Part shown: positions 1-11,099 of the stretch, piece after piece | Numbering within the stretch: position 1 is the stretch's first letter | Layout: each line of letters begins with the position of its first letter | Origin: Trichobilharzia szidati | Lineage: Eukaryota > Platyhelminthes > Trematoda > Strigeidida > Schistosomatidae | Length of the DNA stretch: 64,000 bases | Assembly (NCBI GenBank): GCA_944472155.2 | Contig: OX235277.1 | Span: 32,560,804 to 32,624,803 of the forward strand | Reading direction: 5' to 3' | The notes under the pieces: generated by a model | Told to the model about the DNA's origin: nothing | The model's input: only the letters and a program-made list of their open reading frames with translations | Databases searched by the model: none | Made by a program: the position numbers and the translations under genes

Positions 1-90
1 TTCCTATCCATTTGATATAAATACACGAATGTACAGCCTAGATGATGACTTCGTCGAAAAGGAAATTTTCTTCGCTGCAACTGTCTATTT
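1..90 (+). mobile_element. PLE terminal-repeat fragment with hammerhead-like motif
   Basis: Positions 34-77 read CAGC, a GATGA core, a 3-bp GAC/GTC stem, GAA, a 14-nt self-complementary AAGGAAATTTTCTT, C, then GCTG. This is the arrangement seen in the terminal repeats of PLEs elsewhere in the window (34291, 33282). CAGC and GCTG pair as stem I. There is an extra A in the core. The rest of the element lies off the left edge or is lost. Confidence 0.5.
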
Positions 91-624
91 ATTCCCTATG
101 ATTAAATGTAATTAGCTTCAGAGGGATATACGGTAAGTCCTGAAGAAAGGAAAGAAAGGAAATGGAGAAAATACAGCACCTTGAGACCCACCAGCTTCCA
201 TAAACAAAGGAGCGGAGTGCTTCTCAATAAAAACAATGTGTTGTTTCCTAACTGAAAAACAGAAAGACAACCACCTCGTGACACAGGACTCAATGCGTTC
301 TAAAATCAACTTGCTCAGTAAAAGCTTTATCGGGTAGGTTTATTAGCGGTGAAACCCATGTTCACTTTAATGTGAGAATCCATTTATACAGAAGCATACA
401 ACCAGGACATTTAAAAAACCACAGTCTAACAACTTATTACGTCATGATAAGGAAACTACAGGTTTCAAGAAACTTAAAGACACCAAATGAAACAAGTCCG
501 TCAAAAGTCACTATCTTATTTGTCAGTTGTAACTATCAGTCTCAAATACTGGCTACGCAACATTCAATTCATAGGCCAACATGATGGATCGTATTTATAA
601 GAATTTATAATCTCAGTTAAATTT

Positions 625-720
625 GAGCGCATCTGAAAGATATGGATGCACGTCTCGACCCATCTGGGATTCATCATCTGGATGCACCTGCACCAAGACT
701 GACTTATGGTGTTCCCTCCG
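625..720 (-). repeat. SM-alpha-type hammerhead SINE, degenerate
   Basis: The reverse complement of GGATGCACGTCTCGACC..GGGATTCATCATC aligns with the schistosome SM-alpha hammerhead core (GATGA..GGGTCGAGAC). The following sequence (GGTGTTCCCTCCGGAATTCG) is shared with the copy at 21650. The core is mutated. Confidence 0.5.
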
Positions 721-839
721 GAATTCGAAACCAGTAACTATTGTTTCAAGCTCCATTAGGTCACTAGGCTGTCAGACTCATCTCTCTTCCAGAAGGTTTG
801 TGTCCTCAGTAGAAACATCATTACCCACTAAAGATTGGA

Positions 840-975
840 TATGTCCGGATGACGAGTCTCAAATAAGATGAAATGTACATTCTGGATTCTACTGCTAGCC
901 AATCATTTTAGTCTACTAAGCGTCCATACTAGGAGCAAACATGTGAGAAGACTTCGAGCATTCTACTCCAGTACA
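840..975 (+). repeat. SM-alpha-type hammerhead SINE, plus orientation
   Basis: GGATGACGAGTCTC..GATGAAATG is a recognisable hammerhead core: TGACGA, a GTCT/AGAT stem II, then GAAAT. It is followed by CTGGATTCTACTGCTAGCC, the typical 3' part. The stretch ACTAGGAGCAAACATGT after it recurs at about 4400. It lies opposite to the copy at 625-720. Confidence 0.6.
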
Positions 976-1059
976 ATTAAACAACAGGGAATGCAAATGA
1001 ACTTAAACCGATTATCATTTTAACGTATATTAATAATAATAATAATAACTAGCACTTAC

Positions 1060-1330
1060 CTTTCTACTGCGTTCTTCAGACATGTGCCTTTTATCCAGTT
1101 TACATCGTAATTTCTTTAACTCGGTATATAAATCATCTTTTTCTCTTTTTGTTAATGATAATTCTCTTCTAAGCTTATCCACTTCAAAACCGCGTCGATT
1201 TAGCAGTAAATCTCGATTACTGGTGACGGTACAATCTTGATTTAAATCACGATTGTTATTGCCAGTGGCACTGACTGCTTCTTCCATACGTTTTCTTAGG
1301 TTTTTTAATTCCTGTTCTTTAGTCAGTAAT
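1060..1330 (-). CDS. Exon 16 in window: coiled coil
   Basis: 271 nt: one base then 90 codons, ending in phase 0. Acceptor TTTTGAACAG|ATTACT, donor AGAAAG|GTAAGT. It encodes LLTKEQELKNLRKRMEEAVS, an Asn/Thr-rich break (ATGNNNRDLNQDCTVTSN), then GFEVDKLRRELSLTKREKDD and LYTELKKLRCKLDKR. The gene continues past the left edge. An intronic (taa)n run follows 9 nt after the donor's GTAAGTGCTAG. Confidence 0.87.
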
Positions 1331-2014
1331 CTGTTCAAAATGAAAAAAGTAACGAGGATTTGAATGATAACAGAATGAAATTAAAAAACTGTTGAGCACA
1401 ACATCATACTGTCTGGTTCATTGTCAAATAAAAGTGGCATTCATAGTGTCTTTCTTGTTCTGTACGCCTATATAGTTAACATTCACTTGCATTCACGTGC
1501 ACGACGTTATTTCTATTAGGATTGGAAGTTAGGAGAAAATGTTATTTGAAGTGCTGAATTGATACAATACTGGACTACTGGGTGAAGAAAAAATCACCTG
1601 GCATGTATTTCTGTGATTACATTCTGCGATTTCACAGTATTTACCTCATATGTGATCGAGTTAATCAATCATGTGGAATCGTGATGGGTGAGAATTGAAA
1701 GTCTCAACACGACACAAGTTAGCAGCCTCCAGCTTATCGGCCGGGTACTCTAATGATAGACCTGCGAAACCAGACTGCTTACCAGGTATCCATCTACTGC
1801 AACTGAATGAGTTCTAATCGAAAGGACATCAGATAAGGACGAGGAAGACGCTTATCATTCGTCTGAAGTCCATTTATGTTTAAAGTCATCTTATTCATCA
1901 GTGGATAGTTAATCTCTTCATCGTCAACTTGATTAACCTTAGAGACTATAGGTACTCCTAAAATCGAAAAATGTATTTCTTATTTTGCCTGTGTAAAAAT
2001 TCTTGACTGATCTC

Positions 2015-2200
2015 ACGTTGACCTGGTCACAGATGAACATCATTTAGAGAACCACCTAAAACGATAAATCACTGGATGAGTGGTCCTATTTCGAGACTCT
2101 TCAGCGGTATGCACCACTGGGCATACAATGGATCGAATTTAGGACCCTCTGGTTACAAGCTGAGTCCGTTGACTATTCAGCCATCGGGCTGGAACCGAAA
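2015..2200 (-). repeat. SINE-A (tRNA-derived), minus copy
   Basis: SINE-A is my working name for the commonest repeat here. It has a tRNA-like head (A box near TGGCTGAATGG, B box near GGTTCGAACC), a body with CAGGACGAAACAGCTGTCCAGT, and a tail ending TGATGTCAGTTCATGATCAAACC. This copy shows the tail complement at its left and the head (ACCCTCTGGTTACAAGCTG..) at its right. Confidence 0.55.
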
Positions 2201-2949
2201 GTCCCATGCATTCTAAATTGCACTAATTTATGATATAACACTATTGGCAATCAACGCCATCGATAAACCTCTGCGCAGCACTCAACATTGTAGTGCTCAC
2301 TATTGTGCATTACTTCTCCCTGAAATTTTAGTACATCGATTCTGTAGTCAATGTTGAGCAAGAAATCAACAAATAAACTTTAGGTTGTAGGGATTTTCGC
2401 TTCTCCGAAGTCTGTCTAACTGATACTGATTAGTGAAAGATCTACATAAAAGTTCTTATTTATCAGATGCGGAATACAATTTATAAATTATCAGATGAAC
2501 AGATACACTGGTTATCATTCACCATTCACTAAACTTAAGTAAATCGAGTATTAAACAGTAATGTATTCACATTTACGCTGATGTATCCAATCCATAGTAT
2601 GAGAAAATAATAATCAACATCGTGTGTATATTTTAAGTATGCTAAGATGCCTTAATAGTAGTCATTATTAATTTAAACCACTCAGTGATATGTGTGATAT
2701 ATATCTACTGGATATTAAGTTAGGTAACTTTAATTTAAAGCCCGTTGAACAGAGGCTAAAAAGACTGATTATTCAGCAAAATAAAATAACCGCCAGCTGT
2801 GAATAATGTTCAATATTAAAAGTTTGCAGTCAATCGGTCCTTAACTCTGCTTTAAACGGCTTACCAAATGATTAATTTCTGAATGACATACTCTGTTATA
2901 CTATGGAGTTAATTCTGCCAAACTGAATGAGCTAAGATAACTTTAAGTT

Positions 2950-3505
2950 TATTCCTTTAAGTCGCACGATCGAAAAAGCCAGACAGATCATTATTCTGAA
3001 ATCAGCGCGGAAACCCACTGCATTCAGCATGAAGATTCGGATTTTCAGCATTAATATCAAGTCAGTGCTTCTGTATGTTTTAAAAACGATGTGCCGTGAA
3101 TGGCATCTCGAACAGACTTCAGACTTCTACCAGCAGTTGCTTGAGCTCGATACTGAAAATCAGAATACCTCTTAGAAAGGATAAGCAGCAAGGAACTTTG
3201 TGAACTAACTAACCAAGAATTTACTGTCTGACAAATATACCGAAGAAAATAGAATTGGCTAGCGCATAAGCTGAAGATACAATTGAGGAACATGACGAGC
3301 TAAGTCTCCGAGTAGAACTCATATGGGAAACAACCAGCTGATTATGTATCCTGAGGGTAATATAGGGGAGACCGTAGGAGGAGGAGATGACAGCTTATAA
3401 ACAATCCTGGGGCCAGTTAAAGAGGAATGCAGAAAATATGATGAAATGGTGATGTTCTGGTGAAGCCCTATGTTCCCCTCTGAATTCAGAGAAATAATAA
3501 TACCA
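2950..3505 (+). mobile_element. RTE/SR2-type LINE, 3' end, decayed
   Basis: It reads as the C-terminal reverse-transcriptase tail (KIRIFSINIKSVLLYV-like stretch near 3035-3085) with many stops. It ends GGTGAAGCCCTATGTTCCCC then AATAATAAT, the 3' signature shared by the RTE copies at 5436, 40570, 41335, 49400 and 55105. Strongly 5'-truncated. Confidence 0.6.
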
Positions 3506-3673
3506 ATTAAACCTACCATTTCAGAGGACACTACTCCACCAAAAGTATACGAATCGCTACGAGGAAGTGTCTAGCAGTAATCAAATCATTAGAGTAAACT
3601 AATTCACCATTCTAACAATATATGTGTATATTTACCAATCAAGGTAATTGTATTCATTCACTCAGTTAGTTAC

Positions 3674-3917
3674 CTTTCTTTTAATTCTTCCATTCGTTTC
3701 TCTGCCTCAGCACATTTTTTTTCTGCATTTTCACATTGTTGTTTAATATTCTCTGTATTCTGTCGTGATTCTCTTAAATAAGCATGTAATTCAGTTAGCA
3801 TTTTGTCCTTGTCAACTATTGCATTACGTAATTGTATAATTTCATTGCCAAGATGTTTCATTGTATCTTCATTTTGAGTTGCAATTCTTTTCCACTCCTC
3901 TTGACTGGCTTTAGTTT
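3674..3917 (-). CDS. Exon 15: coiled coil
   Basis: 244 nt: two bases, 80 codons, two bases. Acceptor ACCATAATAG|AAACTA, donor GAAAG|GTAACT. It encodes TKASQEEWKRIATQNEDTMK, HLGNEIIQLRNAIVDKDKML, then a Glu/Lys/Ala coil ending CAEAEKRMEELKE. The end AG plus A of exon 16 makes Arg. Confidence 0.88.
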
Positions 3918-4084
3918 CTATTATGGTTTAAAAATAAGATAGTTTTAAATCTGATATCAGACAATGCTAAATGTAATAAAGAGTTATCATATGAATGGTA
4001 CGAAGCCTAAATGACATAGTCAAGATTTTCATGAGAGTGTATAAGTTTTCTGACTTGATGCAAAGTGCTATCTACTCGATGTTA

Positions 4085-4460
4085 TTTAGTGGATGGTAAC
4101 TAGCAGCGGAATATAGGATGCGCATTTCGTTCTATTCGGGACTCGTTAGCTGTATGTGCCTGCAGACCCGAGTCAGTGATAGTATTTCCCCTAACTGAGA
4201 CACCAACACGATGACTTTCGTTTCAAACGCCATAGCATTATCCAGTGGACCACATGGGCAATGACAGCTGCCTCATGTGCAGGTAAATTCTGTATATTTC
4301 CCTTGACTGATTGGACCAAAATATTCTGCTATGCTGACATGTTGACTCTTAATATAGACATCATGTTAATTCTCAGCTAGCTCCGAAGAGTCTGTACTAG
4401 GAGCCGACATGTCAGCGGAAGCTAAACATTTCGATCCAGTCAATCAAAGAGGGAATAAAA
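4085..4460 (-). repeat. SM-alpha-type hammerhead SINE
   Basis: GGATGCGCATTTCG then TTCTATTCGGGACTCGTTAG is the complement of a hammerhead core (CTAACGA, GTCC stem, GAAATGCGC). The downstream part (CCAGTGGACCACATGGGCAA) also occurs at 21795-21815. It is the best preserved minus copy, though stem II is mismatched. Confidence 0.6.
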
Positions 4461-4619
4461 ATTGACGCAAACAAAGTGATTTGCCCAAGTCCATAAAAAA
4501 AGTCTCGCAACACCTACAGTCAATAAAAAGTTTTACTTTAGTCATATTCTGTGGTTAAACAAACAATTCTAGTTGTAATTTGTGAATTATTTTGATTGAA
4601 GACATTTCTTCTTTTCCAT

Positions 4620-5042
4620 TTCCATTGTTCAAGTTCATCGTCGATTTTCTGGACGCCACCCATTCTGGCTAGGTAAAGAACTGAATAAATCTATACGTAA
4701 CTCAATACTAGCTGATCTCATGGATACAGAACGTCACACTGATAGCAACAAAACTTTTATAATTATTTATAGAATTCCACCCAACCTTTCGCACGCTCTA
4801 CGAGTACAACATTTACATAATGCAGAAGCAATTGCAGTTCATTCCAATAAGCCAAATCTGTGTGTTCAAAAGGAAATTTTGTAGTCCCTCTCTATGCCAT
4901 GACCGTCTACATAATATGTATAAAGTCCTACAAACTTTTTTCCCTACTGCTTTAACTATAACTCTTTTGTTCCTTTCATTCATCATTATTTTACAAATTA
5001 TTGATTGTGTAATTAGTTACTGTGATCCGATACAAATTCCTT
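4620..5042 (+). mobile_element. Penelope-like element tail (GIY-YIG C-terminus and 3' UTR)
   Basis: Plus-frame codons give ..GRHPFWLGKELNKSIRNSIL, NKTFIIIYRIPPNLSHALRV, AEAIAVHSNKPNLCVQKEIL and then a stop; this is the C-terminus of a PLE GIY-YIG domain (compare LCVQKKYVQSLLLPWP at 33847). The YIG catalytic part and the reverse transcriptase are missing. A 135-bp palindrome follows directly. Confidence 0.7.
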
Positions 5043-5061
5043 CAACCGGTTCCCTTTATTA

Positions 5062-5353
5062 GTTTGAAGGGAGAAAGAACGAACATGTTTGCAGGATAAT
5101 ACGAGCTCGTTTTATTTCGTGGATTCTCATCAACTGCATACATCTTTTTCATAAGTACTTTGAGTTATAAATAGAAGGCATAAGGAACATAATTCCTTAC
5201 CTACCCACATCAAATTCTGGAATTATGTTCCTTATGACTTCTATCTATAACTCAAAGTACTTATGAAAAAGATGTATGCAGTTGATGAGAATCCACGAAA
5301 TAAAACGAGCTCGTATTATCCTGCAAACATGTTCGTTCTTTCTCTCTTCAAAC
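5062..5353. repeat. 135-bp near-perfect palindrome
   Basis: Arm 5062-5196 and arm 5219-5353 are reverse complements with only a few mismatches; the 22-nt spacer is TACCTACCCACATC-containing. The sequence at its left (GGTTCCCTTTATTAGTTTGA) also occurs near 40985, so the unit belongs to a repeat family, probably the end of the PLE beside it. Confidence 0.85.
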
Positions 5354-5435
5354 AAATTCACTCATTTTGAATTCCACATCCATTTCCACCCTTCTGTACA
5401 TCGAAATTTATAATGCTTATTGACCATCTGTTGCT

Positions 5436-6420
5436 ATTATATTATTATTATTGTTCCCTTGAGTTCCTAGTGGAACATAGGGATTCAACTGCACGTCTCC
5501 ACTTGTTACTGTCTTCTGCTCTACTTTTCACCTGCATCCATGTTAGTCCATACTGCTTCAGCTCCTCTTCACACGATCTCCTCCATGTCACCCTTGCACT
5601 GACGTCCCACTCGCCGCTTCCCTTTCGGGTTGCACTCGAGGGCCTGACGCGCGATGTCATCCAGCGGTCTCCTCAGCGAGCGTCCAATCCATCTCCACTT
5701 CCTCCTGCATATTTGTTGGGCGATTGGTTCTTGTTTTGTTTGTTCCCATAGTTTCTTGTTGGTGATTCTTTCCGGCCATCTGATCTTGAGTATAGAGCGA
5801 AGACAGTTGTTGATAAATGTCTGCAACCTGTTGGAAATATTCTTGGTGACCCGCCAAGTTTCTGATCCGTATAGAAGAATTGACTTGAGGTTTCTATTGA
5901 AAATCCGAATTTTGTTGTTGATGCTGAGTGACGAAGATTTCCAGATTGGTTTCAGGTTGATGAATGTGTTTCTCGCCTTCGCGATTCTCGATTTGACATC
6001 CTCGTCCGTTCCTCCTGTAGTTGAGACAATGCTCCCTAGATAAGTGAATGAAGTAACCTGTTTCAAATCCCTCCCGTTGCTGGTGATTGGCGCTGGATGT
6101 TGCTGTTGTTGTTGTTGTTGGTTGGTTATTTTCATAACCTCCGTCTTGTCTATGTTCGCCTGGAGTCCTGTCTTTGCTGCTTCTTCGACCAGTTTGTCGG
6201 TTTTCGCTTGTAAGTCTTCGATTTTGTGTGCCATCAAACATAAATCATACGCGAAATCCAGGTCTTCTAGGTTCTTCACGTCGGTCCAGGATATCCCTGT
6301 CTTCTCGTTTCCCACTGTCTGAAGCATAATCCAGTCCACCACCATTAGGAATATCATTGGTGATAATAAGCACTCTTGTCTGACTCCTGTGTTTACTCCA
6401 GACGCCTCTCTGTTGCTAAC
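5436..6420 (-). mobile_element. RTE/SR2-type LINE, 5'-truncated
   Basis: The minus frame begins at VNTGVRQECLLSP (reverse-transcriptase motif) and continues through the palm to the 3' tail, which ends in a (TAT/ATA)n run at 5436-5455. The final part is frameshifted near 5600-5660 into the frame reading ARVTWRRSCEEELKQYGLTW. Similar tails occur five or more times in this window. Confidence 0.85.
5569..6357 (-). pseudogene. RTE reverse transcriptase fragment, catalytic Asp lost
   Basis: 262 codons. DLDFAYDLCLMAHKIEDLQA is the palm motif that is FADD in active RTE enzymes; the first Asp is Tyr here, so the enzyme is dead even before truncation. KIDKTEVMKITN follows, then a Gln run coded by (TTG)n on the plus strand, TYLGSIVSTTGG, LLYGSETWRVTKN and CRRKWRWIGRSLRRP, all typical of the RTE clade. 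The overlapping plus and other minus frames are shadows. Confidence 0.85.
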
Positions 6421-6589
6421 TTCTCCTAATTAACTTTTATGGTGAATTTTAATCTGTTAGTTCCACCATTTCTATATCTTAAAAAGATATTACTGTTGAC
6501 TAACATCACCACATGACTGGCATATTTGCGGTGTAGATCGAAACATATTTCAGTAATTTCCAAATTCCCATTTCCGCATTTAGAAAAAA

Positions 6590-8070
6590 AACAGATAGAG
6601 TGACGAAATATGTTCCCCTTCCAATAGATTCTCATCATCGGCTCCAAACTAATATATAGATTTTACATCAAAATATTTTAAAAATCGACTGGTTATTTTA
6701 GTTAATCAGGTTCGAATATAGGTAGCGGTGGAATCAAGAGGTTAAAGCTCATCAAAACAAATAACTAAGAGATACTAGTAACAAGATATCTATGTTTAAA
6801 AAGAGGGGTGAAAATTAATTGCAGAATTCAAGATGATTTGATTCTTAGTCGTTGGCAACAAGTTATTACATAATCAACAAATTTGTAAAGTAGCAATGAT
6901 GACTAAGAAAAATAGGATGACTCAGAAGAGCTACGTAAAATACAAACAAGTTTATAGAATTCGCTAGAATTGTAAAAATTGTAAAATTAACAAAGTTGAA
7001 AGATAATTACAAGGGGAGGGAAAAAATCGTTTTAAAAAACTTAATATATAATATGTGGTTGGCCATGGCAAAGAAAGGGGCTGTACAAATTTCTTGTTCA
7101 GATGAATTCCGATAGCCTCTGTTGTGCGTAAACGTCGTACTCGTAGACCATGCGAGAGGTTAGGTGATATACAATAGACAACTTTAAAAGCTTTGTTACA
7201 GTCGATTTGATGTCCAGTATAGGTAAGATGAGATGCATATAGCTTTATTCGAACCCTTGCCAAACCAAGATGTGAAGTGTTCAGAAATTTGACGATGAAC
7301 TTGCCTGATCGTACGCTCTATGCAACTAGCTCCACACTGGCAGTTAAACTGGTAAATACACATGGAAGAGGCGAAACAGGACAATCTGTCTTTACTTCTT
7401 GAACTAAGCATTGGTTGGTTAGTGAATGCATAGCATAGCTTAGCTGCATAGAAAGTCCTTTTGAAGGCACTTCTCAGACGTTGTGATGAGATCTCACTAT
7501 TAACATCACCCGCGAATTTTAACCTTAGGAAGATTGACTTTTTGTGAACAATCGACAACTTCAACATTTTACTTTCTGAGTTCATGTGTTTGTTTACGAA
7601 TTTAGTTGGATATCAGTTTCTACTTAGTAGATTGCGAATATTACCGAGTTCCTCGTTCAGTGTCTCATTTGAACAGATAACTTTAGCCCGGTGAACCAGA
7701 AATTTAACCAGATTACGTTTGTATTATAGAGGTACGAAACTCAGGAGGTGAATATGTTGTCCAGTGGATGTAGGTTTTCTGTAGAAACGTCTACATATTG
7801 TTCCGTCTGTCCGTTTAGCCATTAGGACGTCCGAAAAGAGGATAGAGTCATTTTCTTCTTCTTCTTCCTTAGTGAAGCTTATGCTGGGATGTGCTCTTTG
7901 AATTTATCCAATATGTTCCTAGCCTCACTTTCTGTCTTAACAACTAACTATAAATGTATCCTCAACATATCGGCAATAGAAATGAAGACTATATATTGTA
8001 TCTTTAAGTGGATCATTCTCTAGTTTTGCCAGAAAGTTACCAACTGCTCACAACAAGTCACTCTTCCCAA
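6590..8070 (-). mobile_element. Penelope-like element, degenerate RT and GIY-YIG
   Basis: Minus strand. From 8050 down, broken frames give pieces of the RT palm and thumb (IQYIVFISIADMLRIHL, then STENLHPLDNIFTS). 7585-7196 reads LKFAGDVNSEISSQRLRSAF, SSMCIYQFNCQCGASCIERT, and the GIY-YIG C-terminus ends near 7070 (IGIHLNKKFVQPLSLPWP). The family's YIGR is CIER here, so the nuclease motif is damaged. 6590-6755 is its terminal repeat. Its 3' half is repeated in inverted form at 8072-8610. Confidence 0.82.
7152..7523 (-). repeat. Left arm of 372-bp inverted repeat (PLE GIY-YIG region)
   Basis: It matches the reverse complement of 8072-8443 base for base wherever I compared it, over exactly the same length. 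It encodes the PLE C-terminal region in the minus direction. Confidence 0.85.
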
Positions 8071-8071
8071 A

Positions 8072-8720
8072 GTTAAAATTCGCGGGTGATGTTAATAGTG
8101 AGATCTCATCACAACGTCTGAGAAGTGCCTTCAAAAGGACTTTCTATGCAGCTAAGCTATGCTATGCATTCACTAACCAACCAATGCTTAGTTCAAGAAG
8201 TAAAGACAGATTGTCCTGTTTCGCCTCTTCCATGTGTATTTACCAGTTTAACTGCCAGTGTGGAGCTAGTTGCATAGAGCGTACGATCAGGCAAGTTCAT
8301 CGTCAAATTTCTGAACACTTCACATCTTGGTTTGGCAAGGGTTCGAATAAAGCTATATGCATCTCATCTTACCTATACTGGACATCAAATCGACTGTAAC
8401 AAAGCTTTTAAAGTTGTCTATTGTATATCACCTAACCTCTCGCGTGGTTTTGATGACCTTCAACCTCTTGATTTCACTGCCGCCTATACCTAAATTCGAT
8501 TAATTGAAATAACCACTTGATTTGTTAAACTTTTTAATGTGAAAAACTATTAGTGTTCAGCCGATGATGAAAATCTATTTGAATGGGAATATATTTCTCC
8601 GCTGAGTCTTTTTTGTAATATATTTATATTTTGTAATATATTTATATAGTGCCTTTGATGAGAAATGTATTCAAAAGGGAATATATTTCTTCGTTCAGTT
8701 AATTGTGTTTTCCAAACGTG
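8072..8720 (+). mobile_element. Inverted PLE copy: right arm plus terminal repeats
   Basis: 8072-8443 is the right arm of the 372-bp inverted repeat and reads SSMCIYQFNCQCGASCIERT in the plus direction. It stops abruptly mid-domain. 8449-8610 is then homologous to the complement of 6595-6755, skipping about 390 nt of 3' sequence that the left side has. A second, related terminal-repeat unit follows at about 8640-8700 (AAAGGGAATATATTTCTTCG). Confidence 0.82.
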
Positions 8721-9010
8721 TGAAGTGGACTTTTTAATTTCTATAAAATTTCAGTGAGTGTTTAACTACTTATTGATTTTGTAGTAGTCAATGAAAACAT
8801 CTTAAATTACTTTGAGGGAGGTAAAATATGCCAGCGACCTATTTGAATTTGAATATCCTCAGCTCCACTTTTAACTGTATTCAATAAGAAATCGAATAAT
8901 TTATGAAGTGATAACAAACGAAGCACGAAAAAGCATTCTTCTCATTTGCAACCAGTCATCGGTGTTAGTGTTCCTAATGAAGTTTACGGATAAAAATCAA
9001 TTTTTTTTAC

Positions 9011-9146
9011 CTTTTAAATCTTGGGTCGCAGTGCTCAACTCCATTCGTAATCTTTCAATTTCAGCAATTTTAGCACTTAATCGACCAGACGCTCCACTAA
9101 TCTCTGCAGCTTTTGCTTGTGCTAAATCACATTTTGTTTGTTCCAA
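9011..9146 (-). CDS. Exon 14: coiled coil
   Basis: 136 nt, 45 codons plus one base. Acceptor AATAATTACAG|TTGGAA, donor TTAAAAG|GTAAAA. It encodes LEQTKCDLAQAKAAEISGAS then GRLSAKIAEIERLRMELSTA. The final G joins AA of exon 15 to give Glu. The antisense frame is also open here, a shadow of this exon. Confidence 0.87.
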
Positions 9147-9528
9147 CTGTAATTATTTACAAAATCAAAGAGAGAAACAATTTTTAAGAATTAAGATGAG
9201 AGACTTTATCTAAAAAATCCTTCAACACAGTGAACACCATAACTGGAATCACGAACGTATTTTTTGCAACATTTGGTTTGCACTGACGAGATATCGGCAC
9301 CACTTTTAATAAGTATTAAATTTACAAAGATGTCTTAACTAAATATAACTCATTATTGTCATGACACATATCTTAGTGTTCAGGTTGAATGGCTACACTG
9401 ATTAAGTAAATTAAATTTAGCTAAAAATCAACATTATTTAGCGAATCATTTAAAACTAGGAAATAACGATTAGCCAATGATACTAGATAGAAGTGTCTTT
9501 AGTAACATATTTTGTACCTTTAGTTATT

Positions 9529-9705
9529 TCAAGTTTGATCACGAAACGACATCACTTAGAGAACCTTTGGAAAACAATGAGTACTGGACAACTGTTGTAT
9601 CCTTGTCTGGAACTCATCGCCAGTGTGCACCCACCAATCACCTCACCGCGGACCGAACCCATAACCTTCAGGTTATGAGAGCAGAAATTTGGCCATCCAG
9701 CTACT
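9529..9705 (-). repeat. SINE-A, minus copy
   Basis: Tail complement TTTGATCACGAAACGACATC at left, ACTGGACAACTGTTGTATCC in the body, head complement ATAACCTTCAGGTTATGAGA at right. Confidence 0.6.
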
Positions 9706-10702
9706 TCACAGCCATAACCTTAGTGAGTAATCTAGAAAACGTGTCACAGAGGCTGACTTTTTGTTGACTTTGTCCTTATCATGATGTTTTTTAATTAGAA
9801 ATAATCAACAGTGGAACTTATGAGGTGCATTTCCTCTAAATTTGGACTTTTCACACAGATGCACTTGAAATTTACTGTGTGATCCTATTTACGGTGAGGT
9901 TGAGATCATGCATTCATTCTTTTGAAACGACAAAAGTTATGTACTGCACCTTCTTACTACGTTAACCACTATTTGTGGAACAAGTATCATCTGTTATTTA
10001 TTAAAACGTCTAAGGATCTTGACATTTCAATAAAAACAGGACATTTCAGGCCAGTGGAAACAATAGAAAGTCCAAAATAATTTTAATAAATAATTGGGTG
10101 CAACATACTTAACTGCTCCATTGGGGAATGCTGCTTTGCACAAATACTCCTTACTTACAAGTCATGTGTGACTGCTTGTAAATTGTCATTAACCACTTAA
10201 CAAAATTTAAATATGACACATGATAGTGATGCTAGTAGCTAAGCAATTCAATAGATAGAATTACTTCAATGTTGATTATTAAAAAACCCGTATTTTAATT
10301 GATCAGTGTATAGGTATATATATGAATTACATTTAGAGTTACATAGCTTCAAAATTCTTCATGTTATTTATGCTTTATTTTAGATTGTTAATTATTGTTG
10401 TAAGTGTCTTCCAACTGACGAATCCTAAGCACTATGGAATGCACATCCTGTATTTGATTGCTGGACATCATCAACCAGACAATAAACATCACACACTTAC
10501 AGCTATCTGTTTACTTCGATTTCGTTCTATTTCCAGTGGGAGAGATCACCTGAAAGGTGATAAAACTATGTTACTAATAACTATTATATTCATTTCCTGC
10601 TCTCCAGATGGAAAGCAGACTTCAACAGAAGGTCCCCAGCGTACCTGGTTCTCCGCCATCACTTTCAGTTTAGTCCAAGATCGCCTACAAGTTTTGACTA
10701 TT

Positions 10703-10720
10703 TGTGTGTGTGTGTGTGTG
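10703..10720. repeat. (TG)n microsatellite
   Basis: Nine TG units, lying inside an open plus frame that codes a Cys/Val run; that frame is therefore not good evidence of a gene. Confidence 0.9.
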
Positions 10721-10724
10721 AGTA

Positions 10725-10935
10725 TTTGAAGCCCATCTTGTCACTTCCCATTTGGGTTCTAATCAACAGACTGGCGTGTGACGTCACTCAAATGTTTTTT
10801 CAGAGCATATCAGATCCATTTCCATTTCATTCTGCGTATCTATTGGACACTGAGTTTCTAACTGTTTCAGTGCATGCTAGAGTTCCTTGTTACCTATCCT
10901 TCCGGGTTATCCATCTGCTCTTCATAAAAGAGGGG
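10725..10935 (-). mobile_element. RTE/SR2 LINE scrap
   Basis: Minus frames contain SRWITRKDRQGTLACTETVR, RRMKWKWI and KHLSDVTRQSV, which line up with the IRWPERITNKKLWEQ, RRKWRWIGR and ARQALECNP portion of the RTE copy at 5569-6357. The ends are not defined. Confidence 0.6.
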
Positions 10936-11099
10936 AAGAGGAAAGTGACGATGAAAGTCAGCAGCAGCCTGTGGAAAATGGATTCTACCATATTCTGTCT
11001 TGCTTTATTATAAGATTTCTCAATGTAGCTAAATGATAAATAATTAAAAATAAAGTAAAACAATTCAGTCGCATACTGTTTTTTCTCAAAAATGTTTAC

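Larger units (their letters stand above)
1331..3673 (-). other. Intron 15 (exons 15 to 16)
   Basis: Apart from the SINE-A copy at 2015 and the RTE tail at 2950, I recognise nothing in 1331-2010 or 2200-2950. Confidence 0.75.
3918..9010 (-). other. Intron 14
   Basis: Almost fully made of retroelements (hammerhead SINE, PLE tail and palindrome, RTE, inverted PLE). 4460-4620, 6420-6590 and 8720-9010 hold nothing that I recognise. Confidence 0.75.
9147..11099 (-). other. Intron 13
   Basis: Holds one SINE-A and an RTE scrap. 9720-10700 is unassigned; its open plus frame at 10361-10729 runs through a (TG)n tract and has no recognisable domain. Confidence 0.7.

Noticed and set aside
5413..6322. 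Plus-strand ORFs opposite the RTE element
   Set aside because: They are antisense shadows of the RTE reverse transcriptase; the poly-Cys run is the complement of its Gln run.
10361..10729. Plus-strand 122-codon ORF as a nested gene
   Set aside because: It crosses a (TG)n repeat, has no recognised domain, and has no supporting splice or homology evidence.
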